64,000 bases of DNA from Corynebacterium sp. HMSC078H07 (GCF_001812805.1 NZ_KV810454.1:1-64000); one strand, 5' to 3'; numbered from the stretch's first letter, positions 1 to 8,851 are shown. The notes: generated by a model not told the origin, from the letters alone. A program made the numbers and translations.

Positions 1-255
1 GACTTTGGCGGTGTAGGACTCAATCAGGGTGAGAATGCTAAGGCTATGTTGTTGTGCCACCGCGGCAGCACGGGCTTTGCGTTGTTTGCCGGTGAAGCGG
101 GTTTGCCCGAAGTAGGTGCGGTGAAGGTGGGCAAGTTCTGTGGCATCGGCTGGGTCGGCGCCGAGCGTGCGAAGCTCATCGGGTGAGCTGGATGCTTGTT
201 CCACTAGCGCGATCCCCGAGTTGCGGTAGTGGAAGTAGGTTTTTAATACCCCCAT
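1..255 (-). CDS. HNH endonuclease/DUF222-type protein, N-terminal part (cut by window edge)
   Basis: An open frame runs from the window edge to an ATG at 253-255 on the minus strand and gives 85 residues without a stop. The start reads MGVLKTYFHYRNSGIALVEQ, followed by a stretch with LHRTYFG and a basic KQRKARAAA segment. This resembles, from memory, the N-terminus of the corynebacterial HNH-endonuclease-signature (DUF222) proteins, which often occur in several copies per genome. The HNH core would lie outside the window, so the family call rests on N-terminal resemblance only. An in-frame GTG lies two codons further upstream. Confidence 0.5.
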   Translation of the reverse strand, partial: MGVLKTYFHYRNSGIALVEQASSSPDELRTLGADPADATELAHLHRTYFGQTRFTGKQRKARAAAVAQQHSLSILTLIESYTAKV

Positions 256-302
256 GGCCACGAAGCTTAAAACAGACCCACCAACCCCGCAACTCGAAAA
301 CG

Positions 303-332
303 AAAAAATCCCCCGCGCGCAGCGGGGGATTA
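303..332 (-). terminator. Rho-independent terminator after the 83-aa secreted protein gene
   Basis: A GC-rich inverted repeat (AATCCCCCGC paired with GCGGGGGATT, loop about 4) is followed on the minus strand by a run of six T. It sits about 15 bases past the stop of the minus-strand gene ending at 347. Confidence 0.85.
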
Positions 333-346
333 AAAGGCTTAAGGCC

Positions 347-598
347 TTACTTGCCAGCCAGCTTGTCGCCGAGACGCATTGCATCATCCATGGCGCCAAT
401 GATGGAGGTGAGGACCTTGATCCACTCGCGGATCTCCTTCGGGCTTACGTTGCCCTCGTCGTCGGAGGAAAGAGCGAAGAAAGCTGCGGAGGAACCGTCC
501 TGCTCAGCCGGAGCAGCGGTGGCAACAGCGGTGCCGGAGAAAGCGATGGTTGCAGCGGTAGCAGCAGCAACGATGGACTTACGGGAGAAGAACTTCAT
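347..598 (-). CDS. small secreted protein, paralog A (83 aa)
   Basis: An 83-residue protein with a typical Sec signal peptide: MKFFSRK, a hydrophobic stretch, then cleavage probably near ATAAPA (residues 25-30). The mature part has a short acidic linker and a C-terminal helix beginning PKEIREWIKVLTSIIGA. Both the signal peptide and the PKEIR-W--V-T-IIGA block are shared with the next gene upstream, so the two are tandem paralogs. A good ribosome-binding site is not obvious. It ends just before a strong terminator. The function is unknown. The short hydrophobic or amphipathic tail would suit a cell-envelope peptide, but that is inference. Confidence 0.8.
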   Translation of the reverse strand: MKFFSRKSIVAAATAATIAFSGTAVATAAPAEQDGSSAAFFALSSDDEGNVSPKEIREWIKVLTSIIGAMDDAMRLGDKLAGK

Positions 599-636
599 GA
601 TGGAGTGTCCTATCTTTATCGAGCGGGAGGAAGAAA

Positions 637-1038
637 CTACTTGGCCTTCGGGCCGAAGTACTTGGTGTAGAAGGCGAAGACGGTGCCGAGGGCGCCGATG
701 ATGGCGGTGAAGACGGCGATCCAGTCGCGGATTTCCTTCGGCTCCATATCGGTGATGGAGGAACCTTCATCCTCGGAGGAAGAGGAGGACTCGTCCTTCT
801 TCTTGTTGTTTGAATCGTTCTCGTTGGACTCGGACTCGTCCTTCTTCTTGTTGTTGGACTCGTTGGTCTCCTTGTCGGAGATGGTGATCGTGTCGTCCTC
901 GGAGGTGGTGGTGTTCTCGGTAGCGGTGGAGTTGGTCTCCTTGGTGGTGGTCTCAGCGGAAGCAACGGACACGCCGGTCAGGGAAACGGTTGCTGCAGTT
1001 GCAGCGGCTACGAGTGCCTTACGGGAGAAGAACTTCAT
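637..1038 (-). CDS. small secreted protein, paralog B with low-complexity linker (133 aa)
   Basis: A 133-residue protein starting MKFFSRKALVAAATAAT with a Sec signal peptide (cleavage near SVASAE). A long Ser/Thr/Glu/Asp/Asn/Lys linker follows, with the segment SNNKKKDES occurring twice, and then the block PKEIRDWIAVFTAIIGA and a basic end (KYFGPKAK). The signal peptide and the last block match the neighbouring 83-residue gene 38 bases downstream, so the pair arose by duplication and the linker expanded. The AAAGGAACGAGA sequence before ATG is a plausible ribosome-binding site. No known domain is recognised. Confidence 0.8.
   Translation of the reverse strand: MKFFSRKALVAAATAATVSLTGVSVASAETTTKETNSTATENTTTSEDDTITISDKETNESNNKKKDESESNENDSNNKKKDESSSSSEDEGSSITDMEPKEIRDWIAVFTAIIGALGTVFAFYTKYFGPKAK
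787..810 (-). repeat. 24-bp direct repeat, copy 1, within paralog B linker
   Basis: An exact 24-base repeat with a 45-base period; the second copy is at 832-855. It encodes the repeated NNKKKDES segment and marks an expandable low-complexity linker. Confidence 0.8.
832..855 (-). repeat. 24-bp direct repeat, copy 2, within paralog B linker
   Basis: This is identical to 787-810, in the same orientation and frame. Confidence 0.8.
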
Positions 1039-1260
1039 TCTCGTTCCTTTTATATCTCGGGAATTTCAAAGACCTCACAGATGCTACTGAGACTAGAGTT
1101 GATATGCAAGAGATTTGTCAAAAAGTTCTTCACTCTGTGAATCAACTGCCCGCATGATGTGAGCTGGGCTTTCCAATTGAGCTCGGAACAGCTTAGGTTA
1201 ATGCGAGGTAAAGGAACAGCTCAAGGCTAAGAAATTCTCAGAAGAGAAATGATACTGGCT

Positions 1261-1302
1261 TTAACAAAGAAGAACCCCCGCTCACACTTGGGAGCGGGGG
1301 TT
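1261..1302 (-). terminator. terminator after the cyclophilin gene
   Basis: The inverted repeat AACCCCCGCTC / GAGCGGGGGTT (1273-1283 with 1292-1302) has a T-rich tail (TTCTTCTTTGTT) on the minus strand, about 25 bases past the stop at 1326. Confidence 0.8.
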
Positions 1303-1325
1303 AACCACCGTATTGGGGGTAAACG

Positions 1326-2186
1326 CTAGCTTTCGATGGTGGCCTTGGTGATGCGAACCTCTTCAGCGGGTTCGCCATCCCCGGCGCCATCCTTGACACC
1401 CTTTTCAGCAATGGCGTCGATAGACTTCTGGCCCTTGTCGGTGAGGTTTCCGAAGTACGTGTAGGCCGGTGGCAGCTCAGAGTCCTTGTAATTGATGAAG
1501 AACTGGGAGCCGTTGGTATCTGGCCCAGCGTTAGCCATGGCGAGGGAGCCCTTCGGGTAAAGGACATTCTGGCTGAGAGCAGCGTCGTCAGCCTCATCAG
1601 TTGGGTACTCGTTGGCGAACTGGAAACCCGGACCGCCAGCACCCTGGCCGGTCGGGTCGCCACACTGCAGGACAAAGATTCCGCCATCGGTCATGCGGTG
1701 GCACACGGTGTCGTCGTAGTATTCAGCCGAAATCATGTCCGTAATAGCGTTGACCGTGCAGGGAGCCAGGGAACGATCGAGGGTCATCTCGATGTCGCCC
1801 TGCTTGGTAGCGAAGTTAACGGTTACTTCACCTTCGGCCGGAATGTCCTTGCCTTTAGGGGTGGCGACGTCACGGGCGGCGTCACCGGTCTCTGTGTATT
1901 CACAGGTCACGGTTTTGCCGAGGGGCTTTTCACGCTTGCCGCTTAGCGCCTCAGCGGTCGGGGCCTCAGACGTGGTTTCAGCTGCTGAGGTCTCCTGCGC
2001 TTGAATCTCTTCCTCATCACCTGAACGCGTGGCGAGGAACCAGATTCCGCCGACGAGAGCAATAATGACAACGGCTGCAGCAAATACAACGCCCAGCGGA
2101 CGGGTCTTCTGCTTGCGGTCGCGGGACTTCAGCTCGCGATCGAGCTGGTTGAGCGCATCGTCCATGCGCTGACTGTTGGTAGGCAC
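1326..2186 (-). CDS. membrane-anchored cyclophilin-type peptidyl-prolyl isomerase
   Basis: This gene encodes a cyclophilin fold that isomerises Xaa-Pro bonds, here predicted to act outside the membrane. A charged N-terminus is followed by one membrane segment ([20 protein letters not shown]), an acidic Glu/Thr/Ala linker, and then a cyclophilin domain with the core blocks [17 protein letters not shown] and GSQFFI. It resembles mycobacterial PpiB (Rv2582), which also sits near hisS. I chose the GTG at 2186 because GGAGG lies 8 bases upstream. An ATG at 2252 in the same frame would add 22 residues but lacks a ribosome-binding site and crowds the divergent tpx promoter. The length is about 286 residues with the chosen start. 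Confidence 0.88.
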   Translation of the reverse strand: MPTNSQRMDDALNQLDRELKSRDRKQKTRPLGVVFAAAVVIIALVGGIWFLATRSGDEEEIQAQETSAAETTSEAPTAEALSGKREKPLGKTVTCEYTETGDAARDVATPKGKDIPAEGEVTVNFATKQGDIEMTLDRSLAPCTVNAITDMISAEYYDDTVCHRMTDGGIFVLQCGDPTGQGAGGPGFQFANEYPTDEADDAALSQNVLYPKGSLAMANAGPDTNGSQFFINYKDSELPPAYTYFGNLTDKGQKSIDAIAEKGVKDGAGDGEPAEEVRITKATIES

Positions 2187-2274
2187 CTTTGTTTCCTCCA
2201 CAGGGGTCTGATTTTTCGACTTAATCATCTTAACCGCACGAGGGTTCTTCATGGCGCGCCGCCCCGCCCGTCAG

Positions 2275-2280
2275 TACCCT
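2275..2280 (+). promoter_or_regulatory. -10 element of a leaderless tpx promoter
   Basis: TACCCT lies 8 bases before the tpx ATG at 2289, so transcription would start at or next to the start codon. There is no Shine-Dalgarno sequence, which fits a leaderless mRNA. Confidence 0.5.
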
Positions 2281-2288
2281 TGGGTGAC

Positions 2289-2786
2289 ATGGCTACTGTT
2301 AATTTTAAGAACGAACCTACTCAGACCAATGGAGAGTTGCCGAAGGTCGGAGAGGCCCTCCCAGGTTTCACCCTCGTTGGCACTGACCTGGAAGAGGTCT
2401 CCAAGGCCGACTTCGCTGGCAAACGCTTGGTGGTCTCGTGCTTCCCGTCCCTGGACACGGGTGTGTGCGCGGCGCAGCTGCGTACCTTCAACGAGAAGGC
2501 TGCCGGTTTGGACAACACCGTCGTCCTGTCGGTCTCTCGCGACCTGCCCTTCGCTCAGGAGCGTTTCTGCGCGGCAGAGGGAATCGAGAACGTGGTGAGC
2601 GCTTCGGATTTCCGTTCGGACTTTGCTGACAAGCTTGGTCTGGTTTTGGAAGGCTCCCCGCTCAAGGGCTTGTTTGCTCGCGCGGTCATCGTGACCGATG
2701 AGGACCACAACGTGGTCTACACCGAGCTCGTTCCGGAGGTCACCACCGAACCGGACTATGACGCTGCGCTGGCTGCTCTGAAGTAA
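2289..2786 (+). CDS. tpx: thiol peroxidase (atypical 2-Cys peroxiredoxin)
   Basis: A cytoplasmic peroxiredoxin that reduces hydroperoxides with electrons from thioredoxin. The 165-residue protein has the Tpx active site SLDTGVC (peroxidatic Cys60 counted from this start) and a resolving Cys at about 94 (ERFCAAEGI), the spacing expected for atypical 2-Cys Tpx. One additional Cys is present at 51. I prefer the ATG at 2289 (MATVNF) over an in-frame TTG three codons earlier, because a -10-like TACCCT sits 8 bases before it. It abuts the following metallo-hydrolase gene with no gap (TAAATG), so the two are likely cotranscribed. Confidence 0.95.
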   Translation: MATVNFKNEPTQTNGELPKVGEALPGFTLVGTDLEEVSKADFAGKRLVVSCFPSLDTGVCAAQLRTFNEKAAGLDNTVVLSVSRDLPFAQERFCAAEGIENVVSASDFRSDFADKLGLVLEGSPLKGLFARAVIVTDEDHNVVYTELVPEVTTEPDYDAALAALK

Positions 2787-3431
2787 ATGACCACTCCGGA
2801 GATTTTCGGCTTCGCCGCGGGCCCATACAAGACCAACACGTACGTTGTGTCTCACGGCGCTCGGGCCTTTATCGTGGACCCCGGGATGCATACCCACGAG
2901 CGCCTCGTGCAGCTCGCAGGGGAGAAGGATCTGGAGTATGAAGCGGTCGTGCTCACGCATGGTCACATCGACCACACGAGGGATGCGGCAGAATTCGATC
3001 TGCCGGTGTATATCCACCCGGATGACGCCTTCATGCTTGTCGACGGCTCCGGGGTATCCCCCCAGTCCCAAGTACTGTTCGATTGCGCCTCGATGAAGCA
3101 GGTCGCCGAGCGCCGCGACCTCATCGGCGGTGAGACACTGTCCTTGGCCGGCCTAGATTTCAACCTTGTCCATGCACCGGGACATTCGCCTGGCTGCGTC
3201 ATGCTGGTGAGCGACGAGGTTGCGCTGACGGGTGATGTGTTGTTCAAAGGTTCCATTGGCCGCACGGATTTGCCGCATTCAGATCACGCCGCGATGCAAC
3301 GTTCGCTGCGCGGGCCGGTGTGGGAACTTGATGATTCGGTGGCGATTCTGCCTGGCCATGGTCCGACATCGACGATGCGTCGCGAGCGAGCGACCAATCC
3401 GTTTCTCATCGCAGCGGGGGATGTACTCTAA
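2787..3431 (+). CDS. metallo-beta-lactamase-fold hydrolase (glyoxalase II-like)
   Basis: A 214-residue MBL-fold protein with the zinc-binding signature THGHIDH (H58, H60, D62, H63), a downstream HAPGHSPG histidine at about 133-136, and GHGP near the C-terminus. This is the arrangement of hydroxyacylglutathione-hydrolase-like enzymes. Actinobacteria lack glutathione, so the substrate is more likely a mycothiol thioester or an unrelated ester; this is inference. The gene directly follows tpx and precedes hisS by 5 bases, as the Rv2581c homolog precedes hisS in mycobacteria. Confidence 0.85.
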   Translation: MTTPEIFGFAAGPYKTNTYVVSHGARAFIVDPGMHTHERLVQLAGEKDLEYEAVVLTHGHIDHTRDAAEFDLPVYIHPDDAFMLVDGSGVSPQSQVLFDCASMKQVAERRDLIGGETLSLAGLDFNLVHAPGHSPGCVMLVSDEVALTGDVLFKGSIGRTDLPHSDHAAMQRSLRGPVWELDDSVAILPGHGPTSTMRRERATNPFLIAAGDVL

Positions 3432-3436
3432 AGGGC

Positions 3437-4714
3437 GTGAGTGATAAGAAGCAGTTCAAAGCCCTGTCCGCGCCCAAGGGCGTGCCGGACTACGTCCCGC
3501 CGCAATCGGCCACGTTTGCCAAGGTGCGTGAGACTTTCGTGCATCAGGCACACCTGTCCGGCTTCCAGCACATCGAGCTCCCCGTCTTCGAGGACACGTC
3601 GTTGTTTGCCCGTGGCGTGGGCGAATCCACGGACGTGGTCTCGAAGGAGATGTACACCTTTGCTGACCGCGGAGACCGTTCCGTCACCCTGCGCCCAGAA
3701 GGTACGGCAGGTGTCATGCGCGCGGTCATTGAGCACAACCTGGACCGTGGCCAGCTGCCGGTGAAGCTCAATTACTTTGGTCCCTTCTTTCGCTATGAGC
3801 GTCCGCAGGCCGGCCGCTACCGCCAGCTACAGCAGGTGGGTGTGGAGGCTATCGGCGTGGATGATCCCACCTTGGACGCGGAAATTATTGCGCTGGCGGA
3901 TCGGTCCTACCGCAGCTTGGGCTTGAGCCAGTTCCGCTTGGAGCTGACCAGCTTGGGTGACCACGAGTGCCGCCCGGCTTACCGCGAGAAACTGCAGGAC
4001 TTCCTGTTCAAGCTGGACCTAGATGAAGAAACCAAGGCGCGGGCGGAGCTCAACCCGCTGCGCGTGCTCGATGACAAGCGGCCCGAGGTCCAAGAGCAGC
4101 TTGTCGACGCCCCCCTCATGCTCGACCACCTCAATTCCGAGTGCCGTGAGCACTTTGAGACGGTGACGGGCCTGCTCGATGATATGGGCGTTGCCTACAC
4201 CATTAATCCGCGGATGGTGCGCGGCCTGGATTACTACACCAAGACGTGCTTCGAGTTCGTACACGATGGTTTGGGTGCGCAGTCTGGCATCGGCGGCGGT
4301 GGCCGTTACGACGGGCTCATGGCCCAGTTGGGCGGTCAGGAGCTGTCCGGCATTGGCTATGGCCTGGGCGTGGACCGCACGGTGCTCGCGCTTGAGGCAG
4401 AGGGTGTGTCCCTCGACGGTGTCGACGAGCGCGTCGCAGTCTTCGGCGTGGCCATGGGTGCGGCTGCTAAAAAGAAGATGGCAGTTATCATCAATGAACT
4501 GCGCAAGGCTGGCATCTCTGCGGACATGTCCTTCGGTGATCGCGGCCTCAAGGGTGCGATGAAGGGGGCGGACCGCGCCAATGCGCGCTTCGCCCTAGTC
4601 CTCGGTGATCAGGAGCTCGAGGCCGGCACCGTGGCCCTCAAGGACCTGGCCGCGCATGAGCAGCACGACGTCCCGGTTGGGGACGTCGTCAAGCAACTGC
4701 GCGAACTGGTTTAG
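3437..4714 (+). CDS. hisS: histidyl-tRNA synthetase
   Basis: A class II aminoacyl-tRNA synthetase that charges tRNA-His. The 425-residue length matches the family. Visible blocks are the motif-2 region [14 protein letters not shown], the HisA signature [15 protein letters not shown], and a C-terminal anticodon-binding domain (AVFGVAMG onward). The start is GTG at 3437 ([10 protein letters not shown]). It follows the MBL gene by only 5 bases. Its last 4 bases overlap the 3' end of the convergent serine dehydratase gene, so no terminator separates them. Confidence 0.97.
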   Translation: MSDKKQFKALSAPKGVPDYVPPQSATFAKVRETFVHQAHLSGFQHIELPVFEDTSLFARGVGESTDVVSKEMYTFADRGDRSVTLRPEGTAGVMRAVIEHNLDRGQLPVKLNYFGPFFRYERPQAGRYRQLQQVGVEAIGVDDPTLDAEIIALADRSYRSLGLSQFRLELTSLGDHECRPAYREKLQDFLFKLDLDEETKARAELNPLRVLDDKRPEVQEQLVDAPLMLDHLNSECREHFETVTGLLDDMGVAYTINPRMVRGLDYYTKTCFEFVHDGLGAQSGIGGGGRYDGLMAQLGGQELSGIGYGLGVDRTVLALEAEGVSLDGVDERVAVFGVAMGAAAKKKMAVIINELRKAGISADMSFGDRGLKGAMKGADRANARFALVLGDQELEAGTVALKDLAAHEQHDVPVGDVVKQLRELV

Positions 4715-6120
4715 CACTCCACCTGGGAGACGCTGAAGCCCATCGTCTTGGCCAGGCCGCCGAGTGAAGTCTCCTTGTACTTGGAGAGCATATCGCGTCC
4801 GGTCTCGGCCATTGTTTGTACGGCGTTGTCGAGGGTGACGTGGTGCGTGCCCTCGCCCATGCGGGCTAGGCGCGCGGCGTTGATGGCCTTGACCGCGCCG
4901 ATGGCGTTGCGCTCGATACAGGGAATCTGCACGAGGCCGCCGACTGGGTCGCAGGTCAAGCCGAGGTTATGCTCGAGCGCGATTTCGGCGGCATTTTCCA
5001 CCTGTGCGGGGGTCGCACCGAGGAGCTCGGCCATGCCGGCCGCCGCCATGGAGGACGCGGAACCGACCTCGCCCTGACAGCCGACTTCTGCGCCTGAGAT
5101 AGAGGCATTGGACTTAATGATGATGCCGATAGCACCTGCGGTGAGCAGGTAGCGGCGGGCATCAGCGCGGGTAAAGTCACATTGGAAGTCGCGGGCGTAG
5201 TGCAACACGGCGGGGATAATGCCGCATGCGCCGTTGGTGGGAGCGGTGATGACGCGGCCGCCGGCGGCGTTTTGCTCGTTGACAGCTAGTGCGTAGAGGT
5301 TAACCCATTCCATTGCGGAAAAACCGCAGGACTCATCGTCTTGTTTGGCCAAAAGTTGCTGATACATACCGGGCGCACGGCGGTTCACACGCAGGCCGCC
5401 AGGCAAGATTCCCTTAGTGGAAATTCCCTCAGTCACGCATTCACGCATGATGTCCCAGACGAGGTCGAGGTGCTTGTACACGTAGTCCAGCCCGCCTTCG
5501 TCGCGGTGGAGAACAGCCTCGTTGGCAGCAACGATTTCCCAAATGGCCTTGTCATGGGCTTCGCACAGATGCAGCAGGTGTTCGCCGGATTGGAACTCAT
5601 AAGGAACCGTATCCTCGGCGGTCGCCGCAGCGACGCCTGCTGGAACACCGGTGTCGGTCTGGAGTTCGGCATCGAATTCCGCGCGGGACAGGATAAAGCC
5701 ACCGCCGACCGAAAAGTACTCCGCATTCTCGGCGAGAAGAGAGCCGTTCTCGTCCCACGCTGTAAAGATCAGGCAATTCGGGTGCTCCGGTACCGGCTCG
5801 TTATTGAATTCGATGCCGTACTTTACCTCACCTGCGGGGCCAGAGATGGTGCCTTCCGAGGGGATGAAGGCGTCGGCGCGCGGTTCGGCGTCGAGCGGTA
5901 CGCTGAGCGGATCCCATCCAGCTAGGCCGAGGATGACGGCACGGTCGGTGGCGTGGCCACGGCCGGTAGCGGATAGGGAACCACGCAGCTCGGTGTGGAC
6001 CTTTGTCGGGTGCTGGTCGAGCGTTTCGATAAAGGCTTTCGCGGCGCGCATAGGGCCCACAGTGTGTGAGGAGGACGGGCCGATTCCAATGGAGAAAATA
6101 TCGGTCACGCTAATAGTCAT
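4711..6120 (-). CDS. sdaA: L-serine ammonia-lyase, single-chain iron-sulfur type
   Basis: This enzyme deaminates L-serine to pyruvate and ammonia using a [4Fe-4S] cluster. The protein is about 469 residues, with the N-terminal beta domain signature [14 protein letters not shown] and the alpha domain blocks [19 protein letters not shown] and [12 protein letters not shown], which supply the cluster cysteines. The start at 6120 (MTISVTDIF) is set by AAGGAGG a few bases upstream; a start 7 codons further out has no such site. The gene is monocistronic in appearance and converges on hisS with a 4-base overlap. Confidence 0.95.
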   Translation of the reverse strand: MTISVTDIFSIGIGPSSSHTVGPMRAAKAFIETLDQHPTKVHTELRGSLSATGRGHATDRAVILGLAGWDPLSVPLDAEPRADAFIPSEGTISGPAGEVKYGIEFNNEPVPEHPNCLIFTAWDENGSLLAENAEYFSVGGGFILSRAEFDAELQTDTGVPAGVAAATAEDTVPYEFQSGEHLLHLCEAHDKAIWEIVAANEAVLHRDEGGLDYVYKHLDLVWDIMRECVTEGISTKGILPGGLRVNRRAPGMYQQLLAKQDDESCGFSAMEWVNLYALAVNEQNAAGGRVITAPTNGACGIIPAVLHYARDFQCDFTRADARRYLLTAGAIGIIIKSNASISGAEVGCQGEVGSASSMAAAGMAELLGATPAQVENAAEIALEHNLGLTCDPVGGLVQIPCIERNAIGAVKAINAARLARMGEGTHHVTLDNAVQTMAETGRDMLSKYKETSLGGLAKTMGFSVSQVEC

Positions 6121-6188
6121 TAAGACCTCCTTAGGTGGCATTCAATAAGTATCGATTCACGATAGTACCGAGTACCATTGCCGGCTGC

Positions 6189-6869
6189 TTAGCCCGGTTG
6201 GCCGTTGTGGTCAGCAAGGAGCGCACGGAATCCCGTGGGGTCGGAACCAGTGTCGGACGCTGCGTCGATGCCTGTTTCTGCCGGGGATTTCTTGTCCAGT
6301 GGACCTGCCAGACCGGCGACGCGGTCGAGGGGACGAACCATCAAGTCAGCTAACTCGCGCGCGGCGCGCTCGATGCGTTGTTCATTGCGCGCGCCTTCCG
6401 CAGCGCCATAGTCTTCCGTTGCGTGGAAAACCCCAGTCGGCACCACGGTGGCATGCAGATAATTAAGGAGCGGGCGCAGCGCATAGTCCAACACCAACGC
6501 GTGCCGGCTGGAGCCGCCGGTCGCGGCGATGAGGGTAGGCAGACCGTTGAGAGCGTGTGGCTCCAGAGTATCGAAGAACATCTTGAACAGGCCTGAATAG
6601 CTGCCCTGGAAGACTGGACTCACGGCGATGAGGCCATCTGCCTGCATCACGGCGGATTTCGCCTCCTCAAGGTGTGGGGTGGGCGAGGCCCAGCTGGTCA
6701 TCGCGTCAGCTAGCTCTCCGGCGAGCTCACGCAGCTCCACCACCGTCACATCCACGTCTTCGCCCCGGGCGGTGATCTGGGAGGAGGTGGCGGCGGAGAG
6801 GGCGTCGGCAAGCGCACGCGTCGTGGAAGGTGAGGATAGACCTGCCGTGACGACCACAAGTGAACGCAA
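6189..6869 (-). CDS. NADPH-dependent FMN reductase, CE1759-type partner of the upstream oxidoreductase
   Basis: A 226-residue flavodoxin-fold protein. It has the N-terminal VVVTAGLSSPSTTR phosphate loop, VSPVFQGSYSGLFKMFFD and the TGGSSRHALVLDYALRPLL block of FMN reductases. The start is a TTG at 6869 placed immediately after the TAA of the upstream LLM-type oxidoreductase gene, with a GGAG sequence inside that gene's last codons, so the two are translationally coupled. The pair matches a conserved actinobacterial two-gene unit known as the CE1758/CE1759 families. It presumably supplies reduced FMN to its partner; the physiological substrate is unknown. Confidence 0.85.
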   Translation of the reverse strand: MRSLVVVTAGLSSPSTTRALADALSAATSSQITARGEDVDVTVVELRELAGELADAMTSWASPTPHLEEAKSAVMQADGLIAVSPVFQGSYSGLFKMFFDTLEPHALNGLPTLIAATGGSSRHALVLDYALRPLLNYLHATVVPTGVFHATEDYGAAEGARNEQRIERAARELADLMVRPLDRVAGLAGPLDKKSPAETGIDAASDTGSDPTGFRALLADHNGQPG

Positions 6870-7976
6870 TTATTTCTCCTCTCCTGGGTTGACCAATGCA
6901 TGCGGGGCGTATGCGGCGAGCGTAGCGTGCGTCGGCGGGTCAGAAGGTACATGATCCGGGCGGCGCAGCTCAAAGCGGCGGCGAATCTCGGGTACCACCT
7001 GCGTCCCCAGAATCTCAATCTGTTTCAGCACCACCTCCTGGGGCAATCCAGCATGATCGATGAGGAAGAGCTGGCGCTGATAATCGCCGACCCAGTCAGC
7101 AAACTGCAGTGTACGCTCCACCACCTGCTCCACCGTTCCCACCGTCAGCGGGGTCTGCGTGGTGAACTCCTCCAGCGAGGGGCCGTGGCCGTAGACCGGG
7201 GCGTTATCGAAGTAAGGGCGGAAACAGTCCTTGGCTTCCTGCTCCGTGGAGCCGATGAAGACCTGCCCGCCCAAGCCCACGATCGCCTGGTCTGCCCGAC
7301 CGTGGCCATAGGATTCATAGCGGTTGCGGTACAGTTTCACCATTTTTGCGGTGTGTTCCTTGTTCCAGAAGATGTTGTTATGGAAAAAGCCGTCGCCGTA
7401 AAAAGCGGCCTGCTCCGCAATCTGCGGGGAGCGGATGGAGCCGTGCCACACGAAGGGCGGGATGCCGTCGAGAGGTGCTGGCGTGGCGGTAAACCCTTGG
7501 AGCGGAGTGCGGAACTTTCCTTCCCAGGACACGTTGTGCTCGCGCCAGAGGCGGCGCAGCAAATGATAGTTTTCCACCGCGAGCGGAATGCCCTCGCGGA
7601 TGTCCTTGCCAAACCACGGGTAGACCGGCCCGGTATTACCGCGGCCGAGCATTAGGTCGATACGCCCGTCAGCCAGGTGCTGGAGGAAGGCGTAATCCTC
7701 GGCGAGGCGGACGGGGTCGTTGGTGGTGATGAGCGTCGTGGACGTCGACAGCTGCAGGCGCGTAGTCTTGGCCGCGACGTAGGCCAGATGGGTCGTGGGC
7801 GCGGAGGGCACGAAAGGCGGATTGTGGTGCTCACCCGTGGCGAAAACGTCGAGACCTACTTCTTCCGCCTTGAGTGCGAGCTCAGTAATGGCGCGGATGC
7901 GCTCTGCCTCGGTGGGGGTGGTGCCTTGTGTGGGGTCCTGCGTGACGTCACCCACGGTAAAGATTCCGAATTGCAT
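6870..7976 (-). CDS. LLM-class flavin-dependent oxidoreductase, CE1758-type
   Basis: A 368-residue bacterial-luciferase-like TIM-barrel monooxygenase. Typical blocks are MQFGIFTVGD at the N-terminus, TGEHHNPPFVPSAP, LGRGNTGPVYPWFG and GVDRTL-like C-terminal sequence (TVEQVVERTLQFADW). These enzymes oxidise substrates with FMNH2 delivered by a reductase, and a reductase gene follows with no gap. The start at 7976 is preceded by AAGGAGC at good spacing; the longer in-frame ATG at 8006 lacks that. The substrate is unknown. Confidence 0.88.
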   Translation of the reverse strand: MQFGIFTVGDVTQDPTQGTTPTEAERIRAITELALKAEEVGLDVFATGEHHNPPFVPSAPTTHLAYVAAKTTRLQLSTSTTLITTNDPVRLAEDYAFLQHLADGRIDLMLGRGNTGPVYPWFGKDIREGIPLAVENYHLLRRLWREHNVSWEGKFRTPLQGFTATPAPLDGIPPFVWHGSIRSPQIAEQAAFYGDGFFHNNIFWNKEHTAKMVKLYRNRYESYGHGRADQAIVGLGGQVFIGSTEQEAKDCFRPYFDNAPVYGHGPSLEEFTTQTPLTVGTVEQVVERTLQFADWVGDYQRQLFLIDHAGLPQEVVLKQIEILGTQVVPEIRRRFELRRPDHVPSDPPTHATLAAYAPHALVNPGEEK

Positions 7977-8021
7977 GCCAAGCTCCTTTCTATGACATGA
8001 CAACAAGAGTGGGGTGAGGGA

Positions 8022-8744
8022 TTATTCCCACTCGAGGGCGTCGACAAGCATGGCAAGATCCGCCGGTGTAGCGATGGCTACCGGGCGCTGCGAAGGTTTG
8101 CCGTGTTCAGTGAGGAGAACGGCGCTGGGGTGTGTGCCGTCCTTGGCCGGTTCGGTGAGGGCATCGACGACCTCCTGCGCCGTGGCGTTGCGAGGCAGGA
8201 ATTCAGCGCGGTCCTTGCGCTCCGTCATGGCGAGCACTGTGCTTACCGACGCCTCACCAATCGCCCCATCATCTCCTAAATCTGCCGCTACCCACCGCGC
8301 GATGGCATTGGTGGTCAGCAGTGCAGTAAACGTGCCGGAGTCATAAATGGGGATTTGGGAGTATCCGGTCTTGTTGATGAGGGAGAGGGCGTCGAGGATA
8401 TCTGCGTCAGGCTCGAGAATCGTCACCTCGTTGTGCGGCAAAAGCGACAGCGCACTGGGCGGGTCTGTGAGCAGGCGCTGAAGGTTTTCTAATTGGTTGA
8501 CGACTTGCGGGTGCGGGGTAGCGATGGGCTCGTCGTCGTAGTAGCGGCCATGCGCGATGGCGTTGCGCAGGTTGGAAATATCCTTGAGCTGCTCCGCTTG
8601 GCGCTTGCTGAGCAGGTGTTTGTCGTGGGCACGATCGACCATCCACCAGAAGGAATCTGAATTCTTCGCGCCTATGGCCTGGCGCAGGAACTGTTCAATG
8701 TCGTTGAAGGCGGCGAAGAAGCGCGCCACGGGGTTCTCGCTCAT
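8022..8744 (-). CDS. HEPN-like N-terminal domain fused to a CBS domain pair
   Basis: A 240-residue protein counted from the ATG at 8744. Residues 1-85 are alpha-helical and contain SNLRNAIAHGR, with R60 and H65 in the R-x4-H arrangement typical of HEPN domains. Residues about 90-155 (LDALSLINKTGYSQIPIYD) and 165-236 (AQEVVDALTEPAKDG...VAIATPADLAML) look like two CBS modules, which bind adenine nucleotides or related ligands. A start 60 codons upstream is excluded by composition. TACACT 8 bases before the ATG suggests a leaderless mRNA. The CBS assignment is fairly secure; HEPN-type RNase activity is inference from the motif. Confidence 0.75.
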   Translation of the reverse strand: MSENPVARFFAAFNDIEQFLRQAIGAKNSDSFWWMVDRAHDKHLLSKRQAEQLKDISNLRNAIAHGRYYDDEPIATPHPQVVNQLENLQRLLTDPPSALSLLPHNEVTILEPDADILDALSLINKTGYSQIPIYDSGTFTALLTTNAIARWVAADLGDDGAIGEASVSTVLAMTERKDRAEFLPRNATAQEVVDALTEPAKDGTHPSAVLLTEHGKPSQRPVAIATPADLAMLVDALEWE

Positions 8745-8752
8745 AGAGACCC

Positions 8753-8758
8753 AGTGTA
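8753..8758 (-). promoter_or_regulatory. -10 element of a leaderless promoter for the HEPN/CBS gene
   Basis: On the minus strand TACACT lies 8 bases before the ATG at 8744, with no ribosome-binding site between them. Confidence 0.45.
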
Positions 8759-8787
8759 CGGATAGCGGTGCAGGTGGCATGTCCCGA

Positions 8788-8833
8788 AAACGGCGACACC
8801 GCCGCGAGAACCGGTGCGGATTCGCGGCGGTGT
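8788..8833 (-). terminator. terminator after the Pit transporter gene
   Basis: A 12-bp perfect inverted repeat (8796-8807 with 8822-8833, core CACCGCCGCGA) lies just past the stop at 8852. The minus-strand continuation contains TTTTC after a short spacer. It also insulates the downstream HEPN/CBS gene from Pit transcription. Confidence 0.65.
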
Positions 8834-8851
8834 GCAGGAAGGAGCGGTAGC

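Noticed and set aside
254..701. plus-strand frames opposite the small secreted paralogs
   Set aside because: The minus-strand frames have signal peptides, paralogy and a terminator; the plus-strand frames have none of these.
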